A stretch of DNA of 64,000 nt, from contig JABRWF010000001.1 of assembly GCA_018343915.1 (NCBI GenBank), positions 4,092,001-4,156,000 of the forward strand, in the 5' to 3' direction. Positions 1-8,609 of this stretch are shown here, piece after piece (position 1 is the stretch's first letter; every line of letters starts with the position of its first letter). The translations under genes were made by a program, and so were the position numbers. The stretch comes from Agroathelia rolfsii. Lineage: Eukaryota > Basidiomycota > Agaricomycetes > Amylocorticiales > Amylocorticiaceae. A model generated the notes under the pieces. It had not been told where the DNA came from. It saw only the letters and a list, made by a program, of their open reading frames with translations, and did not search any database.

Positions 1-906
1 AACGATAACGACGGCGGGAATGATGTCGACGCCTACGCCGTTGATAATCTAGACTTTGCTGATACATATATACCGCCTTCGCTTCGCCGCTTCTCGTATA
101 TCCCGCCGGCGCGGTTGCCCTCGCCTGCTCCTTCTACCGATACAGAATTGGGGGATGAAGAGGAGGAGGAGGATGAGGTCGTAGAGTTGGAGAGCGGTCT
201 TGCTCCCGCTGGGGCGATGACCCTACCGCCACCATCCATGGTAGGTGCCGCCGTATCGTCATCGTCATCGTCATCAAGGCCGAAGCGCACTCGACGGGGC
301 TACCGCCGCCGACTTTCCCAATACCAGTACCAGCAACAACATCAATATCCACACCAAGGCCAAAGACAAGGTCAATACGAAGGATATGAGCCTGAAGGAA
401 ACGCTTCTGTCGCTTCTTGGACAGTGCAGTACCCTTCCTCCTCTTCGTCGGTATCGCCCACGGACGCCAATAACAATAGCAACGCCAGCGAAGAATGGTG
501 CCCGCCCACCCTGCGCGGCTTCATCCTCGGAACCGAAGACGGCACCGAGCCGGCGCCAACGATGCCCCTCCCACCCGTCGTGCGCGGACCGGGCGAGGAG
601 CGCGATTCGTATGTCTATCTAGCGCGAATCCGTGAGTTCTTGGCTAGTACGGATGCGGGCACTGCCGCTATTGCCAATGATGAGGAGGGTGAGGGTGTAG
701 ATGGCGCAATGACGACGGCAACTGCGACGACGACGACAACGATGACGGCAAGGATCATTATGCGCGTGAGGCCGTATGGGCGCGACTGGAACGGGCGATT
801 GCCCGGCCCCGGCATGGGCTGTGGGCTCGGGATGGGTATCGGTGGTGGGTGGCTTGGGGGCTTGGCTCGGTCTGGAGGATGTTTGCTTGGTCGGCTGTGG
901 TGGTAA
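1..906 (+). CDS. 3' part of an unidentified low-complexity protein
   Basis: The reading frame is open from the first base of the window to a TAA at 904-906, so the gene begins upstream and about 301 C-terminal residues are visible. The protein is low-complexity: an acidic Asp/Glu run, Ser runs near residues 80-90, a Gln/Tyr/His-rich stretch, Thr runs, and a Gly/Leu-rich end finishing in Leu-Trp-Trp. I recognise no domain. The least repetitive stretch, around nt 505-660 (it includes the words RGFILG and YVYLARIREFL), looks most like a folded segment and would be the best search query. An A-run follows the stop directly. The frame could still contain an unrecognised intron; the coding call rests on frame length and on acidic/Ser-rich composition typical of fungal regulatory proteins. 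Confidence 0.5.
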   Translation, partial: NDNDGGNDVDAYAVDNLDFADTYIPPSLRRFSYIPPARLPSPAPSTDTELGDEEEEEDEVVELESGLAPAGAMTLPPPSMVGAAVSSSSSSSRPKRTRRGYRRRLSQYQYQQQHQYPHQGQRQGQYEGYEPEGNASVASWTVQYPSSSSSVSPTDANNNSNASEEWCPPTLRGFILGTEDGTEPAPTMPLPPVVRGPGEERDSYVYLARIREFLASTDAGTAAIANDEEGEGVDGAMTTATATTTTTMTARIIMRVRPYGRDWNGRLPGPGMGCGLGMGIGGGWLGGLARSGGCLLGRLWW

Positions 907-1384
907 AAAAAAAAAAAAAGGGTAATAGTGTATTATTGTTTTTGTGTTTTGTTCTTTCTCTCTGTGTCTTTATATCTCAACTATGGTACTTTAGCAATAG
1001 CAATAAATACCCTTCTGGACAATGGAGGGTTTGGGATGTAATACCTACTCCTTTTTCTTTGGTTCATCTTTGTTTTTGGCCTTTATTTTTGAATCTAAAT
1101 TTGTCTTTATATTCTTGTTACATGAATAGTCTGGCAGGATTGGAATTTATAATTGCTTAAAGCATTTGTTTATTGATACAATTGCTAGTCATTGTTATTT
1201 ACATGACTATATTCAACCACTCAGATAGTTCACAATTCTATTCTATAACCATGAAAGAAAGATAAATCTCTAGATCATCTGCTTGTTGACCATCTACACA
1301 TTTTGTATAGCTTGGCAATCAAACCAGCAGAGGAAATAAGAGAAGAAAAGCCCCAAAGAAAAAGACCACTTAAAAAGTGATCCC
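907..1384. other. Intergenic, 3' flank of the first gene and of U2
   Basis: AT-rich sequence beginning with a 15-base A run. I see no gene. It should hold the 3' ends of the partial gene (+) and of the U2 snRNA (-). An open frame running over 849-1160 overlaps the end of the first gene in another frame and has no supporting features. Confidence 0.5.
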
Positions 1385-1571
1385 CCGACGACACAAGCCA
1401 GTACTGCAGCGGCAAGGTCATCTCGCCCAAGAGATGCAAGCAGAGCTCAAGGGACAAGGGCGGCAAAAATAAGATAACCAGATTAGAGGGCGGTGCCCTC
1501 GTAATAGTGGTTAAACTATTAAGAACAGATACTACACTTGATCTAAGCCAAAAGGCCAGAGTGGTAAGGAT
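1385..1571 (-). ncRNA. U2: U2 spliceosomal snRNA
   Basis: On the minus strand the RNA begins ATCCTTACC at 1571 and reads through the conserved U2 5' domain (GGCCUUUUGGCUUAGAUCAA, then GUGUAGUAUCUGUUCUU). The branch-point recognition GUAGUA lies at 1530-1535. Downstream elements fit the U2 fold: stem-loop IIa with perfect 7-bp arms (1515-1521 and 1502-1508), stem IIb with 6-bp GC-rich arms (1495-1500 and 1486-1491), an Sm site AUUUUUG (1464-1470), and a 6-bp stem (1431-1436 with 1419-1424) as loop III. The 3' end is estimated from the usual length of about 187 nt. The RNA pairs with intron branch points in the spliceosome, in line with the many short introns here. Confidence 0.95.
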
Positions 1572-1590
1572 TCAGGAATGTTGGTGCGAA

Positions 1591-1600
1591 TGTTTTTATA
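1591..1600 (-). promoter_or_regulatory. TATA box of the U2 gene
   Basis: The minus strand reads TATAAAAACA, 20-29 bases upstream of the inferred U2 start at 1571. That is the correct spacing for a pol II core promoter. The 396 bases between U2 and the next gene (1572-1967) must serve as a divergent promoter. Confidence 0.7.
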
Positions 1601-1870
1601 CCGGCGTGATGCATCACGTGGAATGCACGGACCATGACACGACGCACGGGCCAAGTAAGTGGTTTTTGCTCCCTGTGGCATTGTGCGTCTTTCACCCTAA
1701 GCGAGTCACGCACGCCAGTTGTCACATCCGGATCCTGTGCGTGACCGTATTGTCTCAAACTGCTTTCATGATCAATAGCTGCTGTTGCTACCTGCCTCTT
1801 TTGGTACACAAACGGTGGTCCTAGCAAACCACTGATGCACGAGGAATGCCTGTGCATATATTCTCATGAC

Positions 1871-1880
1871 GGATAAAAAG
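1871..1880 (+). promoter_or_regulatory. TATA-like element of the first coiled-coil gene
   Basis: GGATAAAAAG lies about 90 bases upstream of the ATG at 1968, a usual distance in fungi. It is the only TATA-like plus-strand element in this divergent promoter. Confidence 0.4.
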
Positions 1881-1967
1881 GATGCCTGAGGGCTGAAGAT
1901 ACTGCGCAACCACCATCGATCGACTTGTGTACTCACCAGCCAGTTGCTCTCTCTACTACCGCCTTAT

Positions 1968-3784
1968 ATGTCTACTTTCTTGGATTTTGGCTACGATCCT
2001 GCCTTCTCTTCTTTCCTTGCGGACGGCTCGGAATCTCCTGGTCGTAGTCCCAGTCCTGGGGATTTCAGCCTCCACTTTGGAAACACCAACACCGACGCTG
2101 ATGGCGTCTACTATGCGCGCTACCAAGCTGAAGACGCCCATCGCACGTTCAATGAGACTTGGAACACTCATGGGTGTCGTTTCAAGTCCCCATTCATGTC
2201 TGCAAGGCCATCCGCCTCGTCTCGTCGCGCCCGCGATCGCAATTCGGCTGTTCCGTCCGCCGTGTACGACTATGAAGCCGCCGTGCGAAACGCGTCTATC
2301 GTCATGGCCAAAGAGGAGCAGGCTCTCCTTCTCCTAGTCCGGCGCCAGCGGCAGAACCGGTTCCAAATCCTCACCCGGCTTCGCGCCGAGGTTGACCGTG
2401 CTGTGGCCGCACAGCATGCGCGGGCTGCTGAAGATATGCGCGAGTTGGGCGCGCTTTTGGCGAAGAATGATCAGCTGAGGGTGAGCCGGCGTTTTTTTTT
2501 TTTTTTCAACTTCATAACCTTTCATTCCTGTCCTCACACCTCGGCTAATAAATCTGATTGACTCGGATGTTTGGCTCGTAGGAGGAACTCTGTGATTTAC
2601 AGCGGGATCAGAAAGCGCGAGAACGGGATCTTAGGTGGGAGCCGTATGAGGCGATGTCTGAAGCAATGAAGGCCGGAGGTGCTTGGAAAGCAGACGATGG
2701 CTACCTCGAGAATCGTTCTGTGCTTGAATCACCCGGCGAAATGCAGCTGACACAGCCGGTTCCTAGGCCGGCAGCAGGACAGGGCACAGGCCTTGCCCGG
2801 ACTCTAGCGGATATTCTTGGTCCACCGCCCGACATTCGAGATTCTGTGGCACTGTCGCCCGGAGCGTCCGTCTACTCCGTGTCCTCTTCGCCTCCCCCCT
2901 CTTCTTTCCCTACTGCTAAGGCCTCTGCAGACGTCTTCAGGACCACCACTTGTCTATCCTTCGATGAGGATGAGGTAAACCAGGATCGATTAAAGGTAGA
3001 AAAGATGTGTCGTGCCATTTTTGAACCGAACGGTGGACTGGTGAAATCCAAAGAAGTTTTCGACTTGGAGAATTTCGACGCTTCATGGTCCACTACACTG
3101 GCCTCGCCTTTAGTTTTGGATCCTCCTTCCTCTTTTCCGTCTTTCAAGCACCGCACCGGCAGCCACACCTATCAGACAAGAGAGCTCGCACCGGGGGAAG
3201 CACTGTCGTTCACTATGTTGGTTCCTTGTGACGGAGTAGCCGTTGAGGATACTGAACCCTCCATTCTCGGAGAACAGCCGATTTTTGATGCGCAGACAAT
3301 GCCCCCTACACCTGTTTTGCCAAGAATACAGATAGGCTTCAACATGCGATCGACTTCGGAACCGGTACCCTCCAGCTCTTCGTTTGGATCTGGATCTGCT
3401 CTTTCCCCTTACTCCGCTGCGATGCCGTATACTCGGAACGCACTCACGCATCTGTATCCCGCGCCCGGTACCCCACGTTTCGCTTTATCCGAGCCTTTTC
3501 GTAGTTCCTCCAACAACGCGGATATTGCTCCTGGACTTGTCGAATCCGCGACGGAATACTTGAGCGCTGCTCCAATCGTGGAGCCTGTCGCTCTTCCATC
3601 GTCAAGCTGGACTTCTGCTCCTCTTAGTATCAGTCAGGGCGGAAACGAAAAGATGAGATATTCGTTTTTATTAAACTCACCTGAGCCTCTTTCTCCGGCG
3701 TGGTCCTCTGAGGACTCATTCGATGAGGATGATGATGACAACGACGAAGAGGAAGAGGAAGAGTTGCTCCAGGTGTACGGTTGA
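1968..3784 (+). CDS. Coiled-coil/disordered protein, relative of the neighbouring BAG gene
   Basis: Two exons, 1968-2480 and 2582-3784, joined in phase 0; the intron 2481-2581 has GTGAGC and CGTAG ends and a poly-T tract. The product is 571 residues. I chose the ATG at 1968 because it follows a TATA-like element and starts the first plausible coding stretch. Residues about 100-190 form a charged helix (ending KNDQLR then EELCDL across the splice) like the helix at the same place in the next gene. The rest is Ser/Pro-rich and apparently disordered, ending in an acidic tail with DEDDDDNDEEEEEE. I see no BAG domain. The gene sits head-to-tail with the BAG gene, with 171 codons before the intron against 169 there. 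The most likely history is an old tandem duplication after which this copy lost or never had the BAG module. Function unknown. Confidence 0.8.
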
Positions 3785-4054
3785 TGTCTGTGTGGGAATA
3801 ATAGCTGTTTGGTTTGATTATTTAATTTGAAAGCACGATTTTCTATCATGTGTAAATATAAAATAAAAGTATACTAATGCAAGTATTTCTTTTCTGTACG
3901 TGAGCTGAGCGGTGCGGTATTCTACGCTTGGTCACCGGTGACTTCCAGCTTGGTGAGGCACGCTCTAGAAGAAGCAAGCAGATTCGATCACAGCCATACA
4001 AATTGCGTCATGTGTCACGAGACCCTGTGACATGCCTTTTCGGGAGTATGGCGC

Positions 4055-4068
4055 AGAAACTTCTCGAG
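4055..4068. promoter_or_regulatory. Heat-shock-element-like site
   Basis: AGAAACTTCTCGAG gives three alternating five-base HSE units (GAA, TTC, GAG) with two-base spacing. It lies about 90 bases upstream of the TATA box of the BAG gene. HSF1 control of an Hsp70 co-chaperone would make sense, but the link is inference. Confidence 0.5.
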
Positions 4069-4155
4069 ACGACGAGCACAGACTGGCGCACACCCGTCGA
4101 CTCTACCACCGACCAAGTCGTCCGTCATGGCTGGCACAGCTCTCTCTACCATGTC

Positions 4156-4162
4156 TATAAAA
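4156..4162 (+). promoter_or_regulatory. TATA box of the BAG-domain gene
   Basis: TATAAAA lies 113 bases upstream of the ATG at 4275 and downstream of the heat-shock-like site. It is the best core promoter match in the 3785-4274 gap, which otherwise holds no gene I can see. Confidence 0.65.
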
Positions 4163-4274
4163 GCCTTTCATAGCTCTTGGAGACTTGTCCCATCAGATAA
4201 CTTGGATACCACAAACAACACTCGTATTCTCAGTCTTCTACTTCATCTACCCCCTCTACTACTCCCATACCTCA

Positions 4275-6704
4275 ATGTTCTCAGTCTACCCCACCTTTAC
4301 TCCTGATGTCTACGCTCTTGGCCGCTCTCATCCTCGCCGTGAGCTAGATGCATACAGCCTCCAACCCAATCAATACTTCCCCTCCGGTGCTGCTCGCCTC
4401 TACCATCAACCTACCGGGCCCTCTGCTGCCCGCGAACGATACCTGAGCGCACTGGAACAAGCTCGCGAGGCTGAGCGCGAGTACCTCGAGAGCATTCATG
4501 GATCCTCTCCTTTGTCGCCCTTTGCGCGCCCATACGATACCACCCACCCTTACTCCCCATCCTACTACGATCGCGATGCAATCGAGCGCGAGAGAGCGTT
4601 GGCAGCGGCGCTCGAGGAGCAACGCCTCCTTCTGCTGGCTCGTCAGCAGGAGGAGGAGAGGCTCCGCGCTCTTGAAGAGCGCCGTCGTGCGGCTGCTGTA
4701 GCAGAGGAGCTGCGACGCGCACGCGAGGCCGAAGAGCGCCGTCAATTGGAAGAGATCCGTGCAAGGAATGAACAGTTAAAGGTAAGGATCAGTAGTTTTA
4801 TCTTTCCCAGTTGCATTGTTGACTCATGCGTTTCTTTCAACTTGCAGAAAGAAGCTCTTGAACGTCAGCGACAACTGCAACTACGTGAGCAGTCTTGTGC
4901 ATGCGATTCAACCGCTCAATGCGCAGGCATGCCTGGATGCCCTATGCCCGCTTCCGCGAATGTCTTACCCGCCGCCGATGTCTTGCGTTTGCTTATGGGT
5001 TTACCGGTGTCCGCAAAGGCTGAAAAACCCGAGGCTTACCAGCAAAGCATTGCTCCTCAACCCAACCCTACGCCTACGCCTGCACCTGTGACGCCTCCGA
5101 AGGAAGAAACCAAGCCTGAGCCGACACCTGCACCCAAGTCTCAGTTGTCTCCTGCCCAACAGGCTTTGCTAGGGCTCCTCGGTCTTCAGGATGAGCCCAA
5201 ACTCAAGCAAGCGTTCGAAAATATGTTCAATCCTACCGTGGCTCGCTCTGCTCCATCTCCATCTCCTTCCTCGATCCCTACTCCTTCCAAACCCGTGTCT
5301 GAAGCTAAACCAGAGCCCAAGGCTCAGCCTTCTGTCCAGGAAGTCCTTCAGCAACGTCTTGGAGCGGAGCGAGATACCGATTTCAAGCATGTAATCGAAA
5401 ATGTTCTTGGTCTGTTCAACCCCAACTTGGCCCATCCTTCCACACCAACTCCTCCTTCGGCGTCATCTGCATCTCAACCTGCTCCTATTTCTCGCACTTC
5501 TTCATCTTCCTCTTCATCCCCATCCGAGAAACCCAAGCCCAAAGACATCACCCCGCCTACCACCACCGAGCCCAAAGAAGAATCCGGCTCCAAAGACGTG
5601 CTCAATGCCATCCATACCATCGACAACATTGCCTCCTCCTTTACTACACTCGAGCACGGCTTTGAGTTCCCAACTCAACTCGACTTCACCGATACCTCGG
5701 CGCAGTCAGTGTTGCAGCAGCTTACGTTCACTTCGCGCAATGCACCCCTGCGGGTATACGAGCAGAGTCTGACGAGTCTGTTGGCGCAGTTGGATGCAGT
5801 GGAGAGTTACGGCAATGAGGAGGTTAGACATAGAAGGAAGGAGGTCGTGGAGAAGATTGAGAAGGCACTGGAGGAGATTGAGAGGGAGGTCGAGCAGCGG
5901 GCGAGGGAGTGGAGGGCGAAGAGGAGTGTGCAGCAGCCGGAAGTGACGACGACTGAGGACAGCGCTTCGGACCAGCCCGCTGCTCCTAAGGAGGAGGAGG
6001 TGTCACCATCTCTGCCAGAACCGTCCACAGCACCTCAGGACTTGCCTAGCGCTTCTGTTTCCGAGTCGAGTGGCGACGTTTCTGAATCGCCCGTATCGAA
6101 TGCGACGACCGCAGTTGATAACGTGCAGGAGACGTCCACTGCGCAGTATTATCAACCATCCGCATCGACTTTGGAGGAGCCCCCTCTTGCTCCCAGCTCT
6201 GCGCAAGAACAGCAGCTGCCATTATCCGAATCCGACTTTCCGCCGCTGTCGCCGTCTCAGCCTGCATTTGCGTTAAAGGCCGATGAACCCGCTGAGGAGT
6301 TACAGGCGCAAGTAGAAACGGCGTCTGGATCGGAACCCACTACTACCACCACATCATCATCCTCACCCAAACCAACATATGCTCAAATCGCCGCGGTTCA
6401 TATCTCAGAGAACCACGACGCTGCTGCTACATCCGCTCCCGATGAAACCCTTTCCTCTTCTATATCTGAGCAGCCTGCTCAAGCTCTTAGCCAAGACAAC
6501 GACTCGCCCGCTGCATCTTCTCGTGTCGACGAAGAGTCTGCTGTTGTATCGGACAGCGAGGACGATCACGACTTGGCTTTGTCAACCCCGCCAACCTCCG
6601 TGTCATCGTCGTCCTCGACATCTATGCCTTCATCGAAGAGGCGAACACCTTCGGTGACGGTGGAAGAGATTCCGGACGGCGATTGGTTTGCGGTGAACGC
6701 GTAG
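4275..6704 (+). CDS. BAG-domain protein, putative Hsp70 co-chaperone
   Basis: Exons 4275-4781 and 4848-6704 give 787 residues. The 66-nt intron (GTAAGG...TTGCAG) is in frame and free of stops. Residues about 70-185 are a Glu/Arg/Leu-rich coiled coil ending ARNEQLK at the splice. Pro/Ser-rich linkers follow, holding two short related helical segments (ALLGLLGLQDEPKLKQAFEN and a similar stretch near nt 5340-5415). The BAG domain is at about residues 425-500: LLAQLDAVESYGNEEVRHRR followed by KEVVEKIEKALEEIE matches the BAG three-helix end with its charged HRRKEVV motif, which in the family binds the Hsp70 ATPase domain and promotes nucleotide exchange. A long disordered C-terminus ends VEEIPDGDWFAVNA. 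I preferred the ATG at 4275 because it lies just downstream of the TATA box. The promoter has a heat-shock-like element. Confidence 0.85.
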   Translation: MFSVYPTFTPDVYALGRSHPRRELDAYSLQPNQYFPSGAARLYHQPTGPSAARERYLSALEQAREAEREYLESIHGSSPLSPFARPYDTTHPYSPSYYDRDAIERERALAAALEEQRLLLLARQQEEERLRALEERRRAAAVAEELRRAREAEERRQLEEIRARNEQLKVRISSFIFPSCIVDSCVSFNLQKEALERQRQLQLREQSCACDSTAQCAGMPGCPMPASANVLPAADVLRLLMGLPVSAKAEKPEAYQQSIAPQPNPTPTPAPVTPPKEETKPEPTPAPKSQLSPAQQALLGLLGLQDEPKLKQAFENMFNPTVARSAPSPSPSSIPTPSKPVSEAKPEPKAQPSVQEVLQQRLGAERDTDFKHVIENVLGLFNPNLAHPSTPTPPSASSASQPAPISRTSSSSSSSPSEKPKPKDITPPTTTEPKEESGSKDVLNAIHTIDNIASSFTTLEHGFEFPTQLDFTDTSAQSVLQQLTFTSRNAPLRVYEQSLTSLLAQLDAVESYGNEEVRHRRKEVVEKIEKALEEIEREVEQRAREWRAKRSVQQPEVTTTEDSASDQPAAPKEEEVSPSLPEPSTAPQDLPSASVSESSGDVSESPVSNATTAVDNVQETSTAQYYQPSASTLEEPPLAPSSAQEQQLPLSESDFPPLSPSQPAFALKADEPAEELQAQVETASGSEPTTTTTSSSSPKPTYAQIAAVHISENHDAAATSAPDETLSSSISEQPAQALSQDNDSPAASSRVDEESAVVSDSEDDHDLALSTPPTSVSSSSSTSMPSSKRRTPSVTVEEIPDGDWFAVNA

Positions 6705-7261
6705 GTTGAGTTTGGGGTGACATAGGACTATAGGACGATGATGGACCATTTAGCATTCGAATTCAAACACTTGTATTATAAACATGCATTTTCATTGTAG
6801 TGATTTCAAGTACTTTATTTTATATCATGATCAAATAGTATTTTTTTTTTCCAAAAAAAAGTGTGCAATAAATAGTCATCATAGAGAAGAGGATCATCCG
6901 TTTTGAGTACAACAGATGTAAGTAACTTTAATATCAAGCTTGGTCGCTTGTAATAGGATTTTACAACCTTGTCAACGGTGTCCAAGTATGGCTGCTTATA
7001 GAGGGATAAATCCAATGCCTCCCGAGACAACTTTCCTCAACGGAGAGAGGCCTAGATTTTGACAAACAGAAAATCACACATACGGTAGAGCGCATATACC
7101 CCAACATTTCTTCATCAAAATAAAATCCCATCAGAACCATTGATTCTACTAAACATCTGGGGTATCCCTACAGCAAAAAAAATAAAGCAAATACAAAGAA
7201 AAATAATATAGGATCCTGGCGCCCATCCATTGACCCAACAGACAATGCAAAGATTAATCGC
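6705..7261. other. Convergent intergenic region
   Basis: The region between the converging 3' ends of the BAG gene and the lipase is AT-rich with several A/T runs. It has no gene or RNA that I can recognise; it presumably holds both polyadenylation regions. Confidence 0.5.
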
Positions 7262-8488
7262 TTAGCAGTAAATCGTTCCGATGTAAACACCGTCATAGGG
7301 GCCCAAATGGTTCAAAATGTCTCCTTCGAAAATGTTGGGCACAGTCTGGATCTGGCATTGCGAGTCAACGGCGTCGTCCTCGCCAGGGCAGGCAACGGCA
7401 GATACGGTACTACCATCGGACAGGAAGTGGGTCTCTCCCTCGGGGTGGAGGAAGCCCAGGAAGCGGCCAGGTACACTTGGTAGCACGCCAGCAAAAGGAT
7501 CAGCAGATTATATGGCTTTAAAATAGATTGACATACATGGGGATAATGTCTGCTTCGTTGTTCACACGATGGAAGTTGCCTGCCAGCTATAGAGGGTATG
7601 CATGAGATATAGAGTCATATATACTGGAGGACGTGCTGCGACTTACTAAAGAATCGAAATAGGCGGCGTAGGCTGGGTTGCCTACCCTGGGTGTTCCAAA
7701 CGTCTCGGACTTGATGGTGATCGAGGAAGCCAAGTTAAGCTTGAGATAAAGTGCGTCCAGTTGTGCCAAGGCACCACCAAGGGAGTGGCCGACCTAATAG
7801 TTACTATCAGTACAGCTTCACCACCACCATAACAATCGTCTTTACCGTATAAACTAGCGTAGAGTCGTACTTGGACAAAAGCGACTTGACCTCAGCCAAA
7901 ATGGTCGAGGCTGTGATAGCTTGCTCGGCGAGGAAGCCGTTGTGTCCCTGAATACCAGACGGAAGACCGGGGAACAAGGTCGAGTCAAAATCAGTGAGGA
8001 AGAAGTCGGCATCAGTCAGATCGGACAAGCTAAGGAAAAAATCAAGTTAGATGACATGGCCAAGTGAAATTCTCCATAGAACTGGACTGACAATTGGGTA
8101 GGGTCCGTTCCTTCATGGGCAACAACCACAGCCTTGTAGGCTGGCCAATATCCAACATACCCTATATGTTTATTTAGATACCTTTATACTACTTGTAGCA
8201 AAAGGTTGACAAACATTGCTGAACATCATTGCCATCACCGCCATAAGCCGCCACAGTGAAACCGGGGTTTGCGTCACATGCAACGCCGCAGTCTGTCCCA
8301 GCCGAGATGTCACAGTATGCGGCACGAGCAAACTGTGCAAACGGGACAAAGCTCGTAATCTGCGCCTGCGTGAGAGACGTTACAGAGGAGACTACGCCGA
8401 GTCCTTGACGCTTAGACAGAGCATTCTCGTGAGGCAGAGCAGCCACAGAGAGCACTGCTGTAGCGAGTGTCGCGAGCAAGGAGTACAT
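7262..8488 (-). CDS. Secreted class 3 (fungal) lipase
   Basis: Six minus-strand exons (8488-8215, 8161-8092, 8029-7846, 7793-7647, 7586-7537, 7475-7262) join with consistent phases into 312 residues; the five introns are 52-62 nt. The N-terminus MYSLLATLATAVLSVAALP is a signal peptide, followed by a Lys-Arg propeptide site (ALSKR/QG). Family motifs come in order: a WYVGYWPAYKAVVVAHEGTD block giving the oxyanion strand, the nucleophile elbow GHSLGG, HRVNNEADIIP with the catalytic Asp, and NHLGPYDG near the end with the probable catalytic His. The length matches extracellular lipases of Lipase_3 type. The first intron uses the less common donor GTTTGT, but only that splice restores the WYVGY motif. 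It should hydrolyse acylglycerols outside the cell; feruloyl esterase activity cannot be excluded. Confidence 0.93.
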
Positions 8489-8601
8489 CGTGATTCAAGA
8501 GTATATGCAAGACGATGTAAGCGCAAGGCTGGATACTAGGCAGAGCCTGCGATGCAAAGCTGGGATGCGAGCACAGGGTATAGCATAGTTTCTCCGACTT
8601 G

Positions 8602-8609
8602 CTTTATAT
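8602..8609 (-). promoter_or_regulatory. TATA box of the lipase gene
   Basis: The minus strand reads ATATAAAG about 115 bases upstream of the lipase ATG. Confidence 0.5.

Noticed and set aside
849..1160. Open frame after the first gene
   Set aside because: It overlaps the 3' end of the upstream gene in another frame, crosses an A-run and has hydrophobic AT-driven composition without motifs.
3928..4173. Short open frame between the two coiled-coil genes
   Set aside because: It covers the promoter with the heat-shock-like element and TATA box and shows no protein features.
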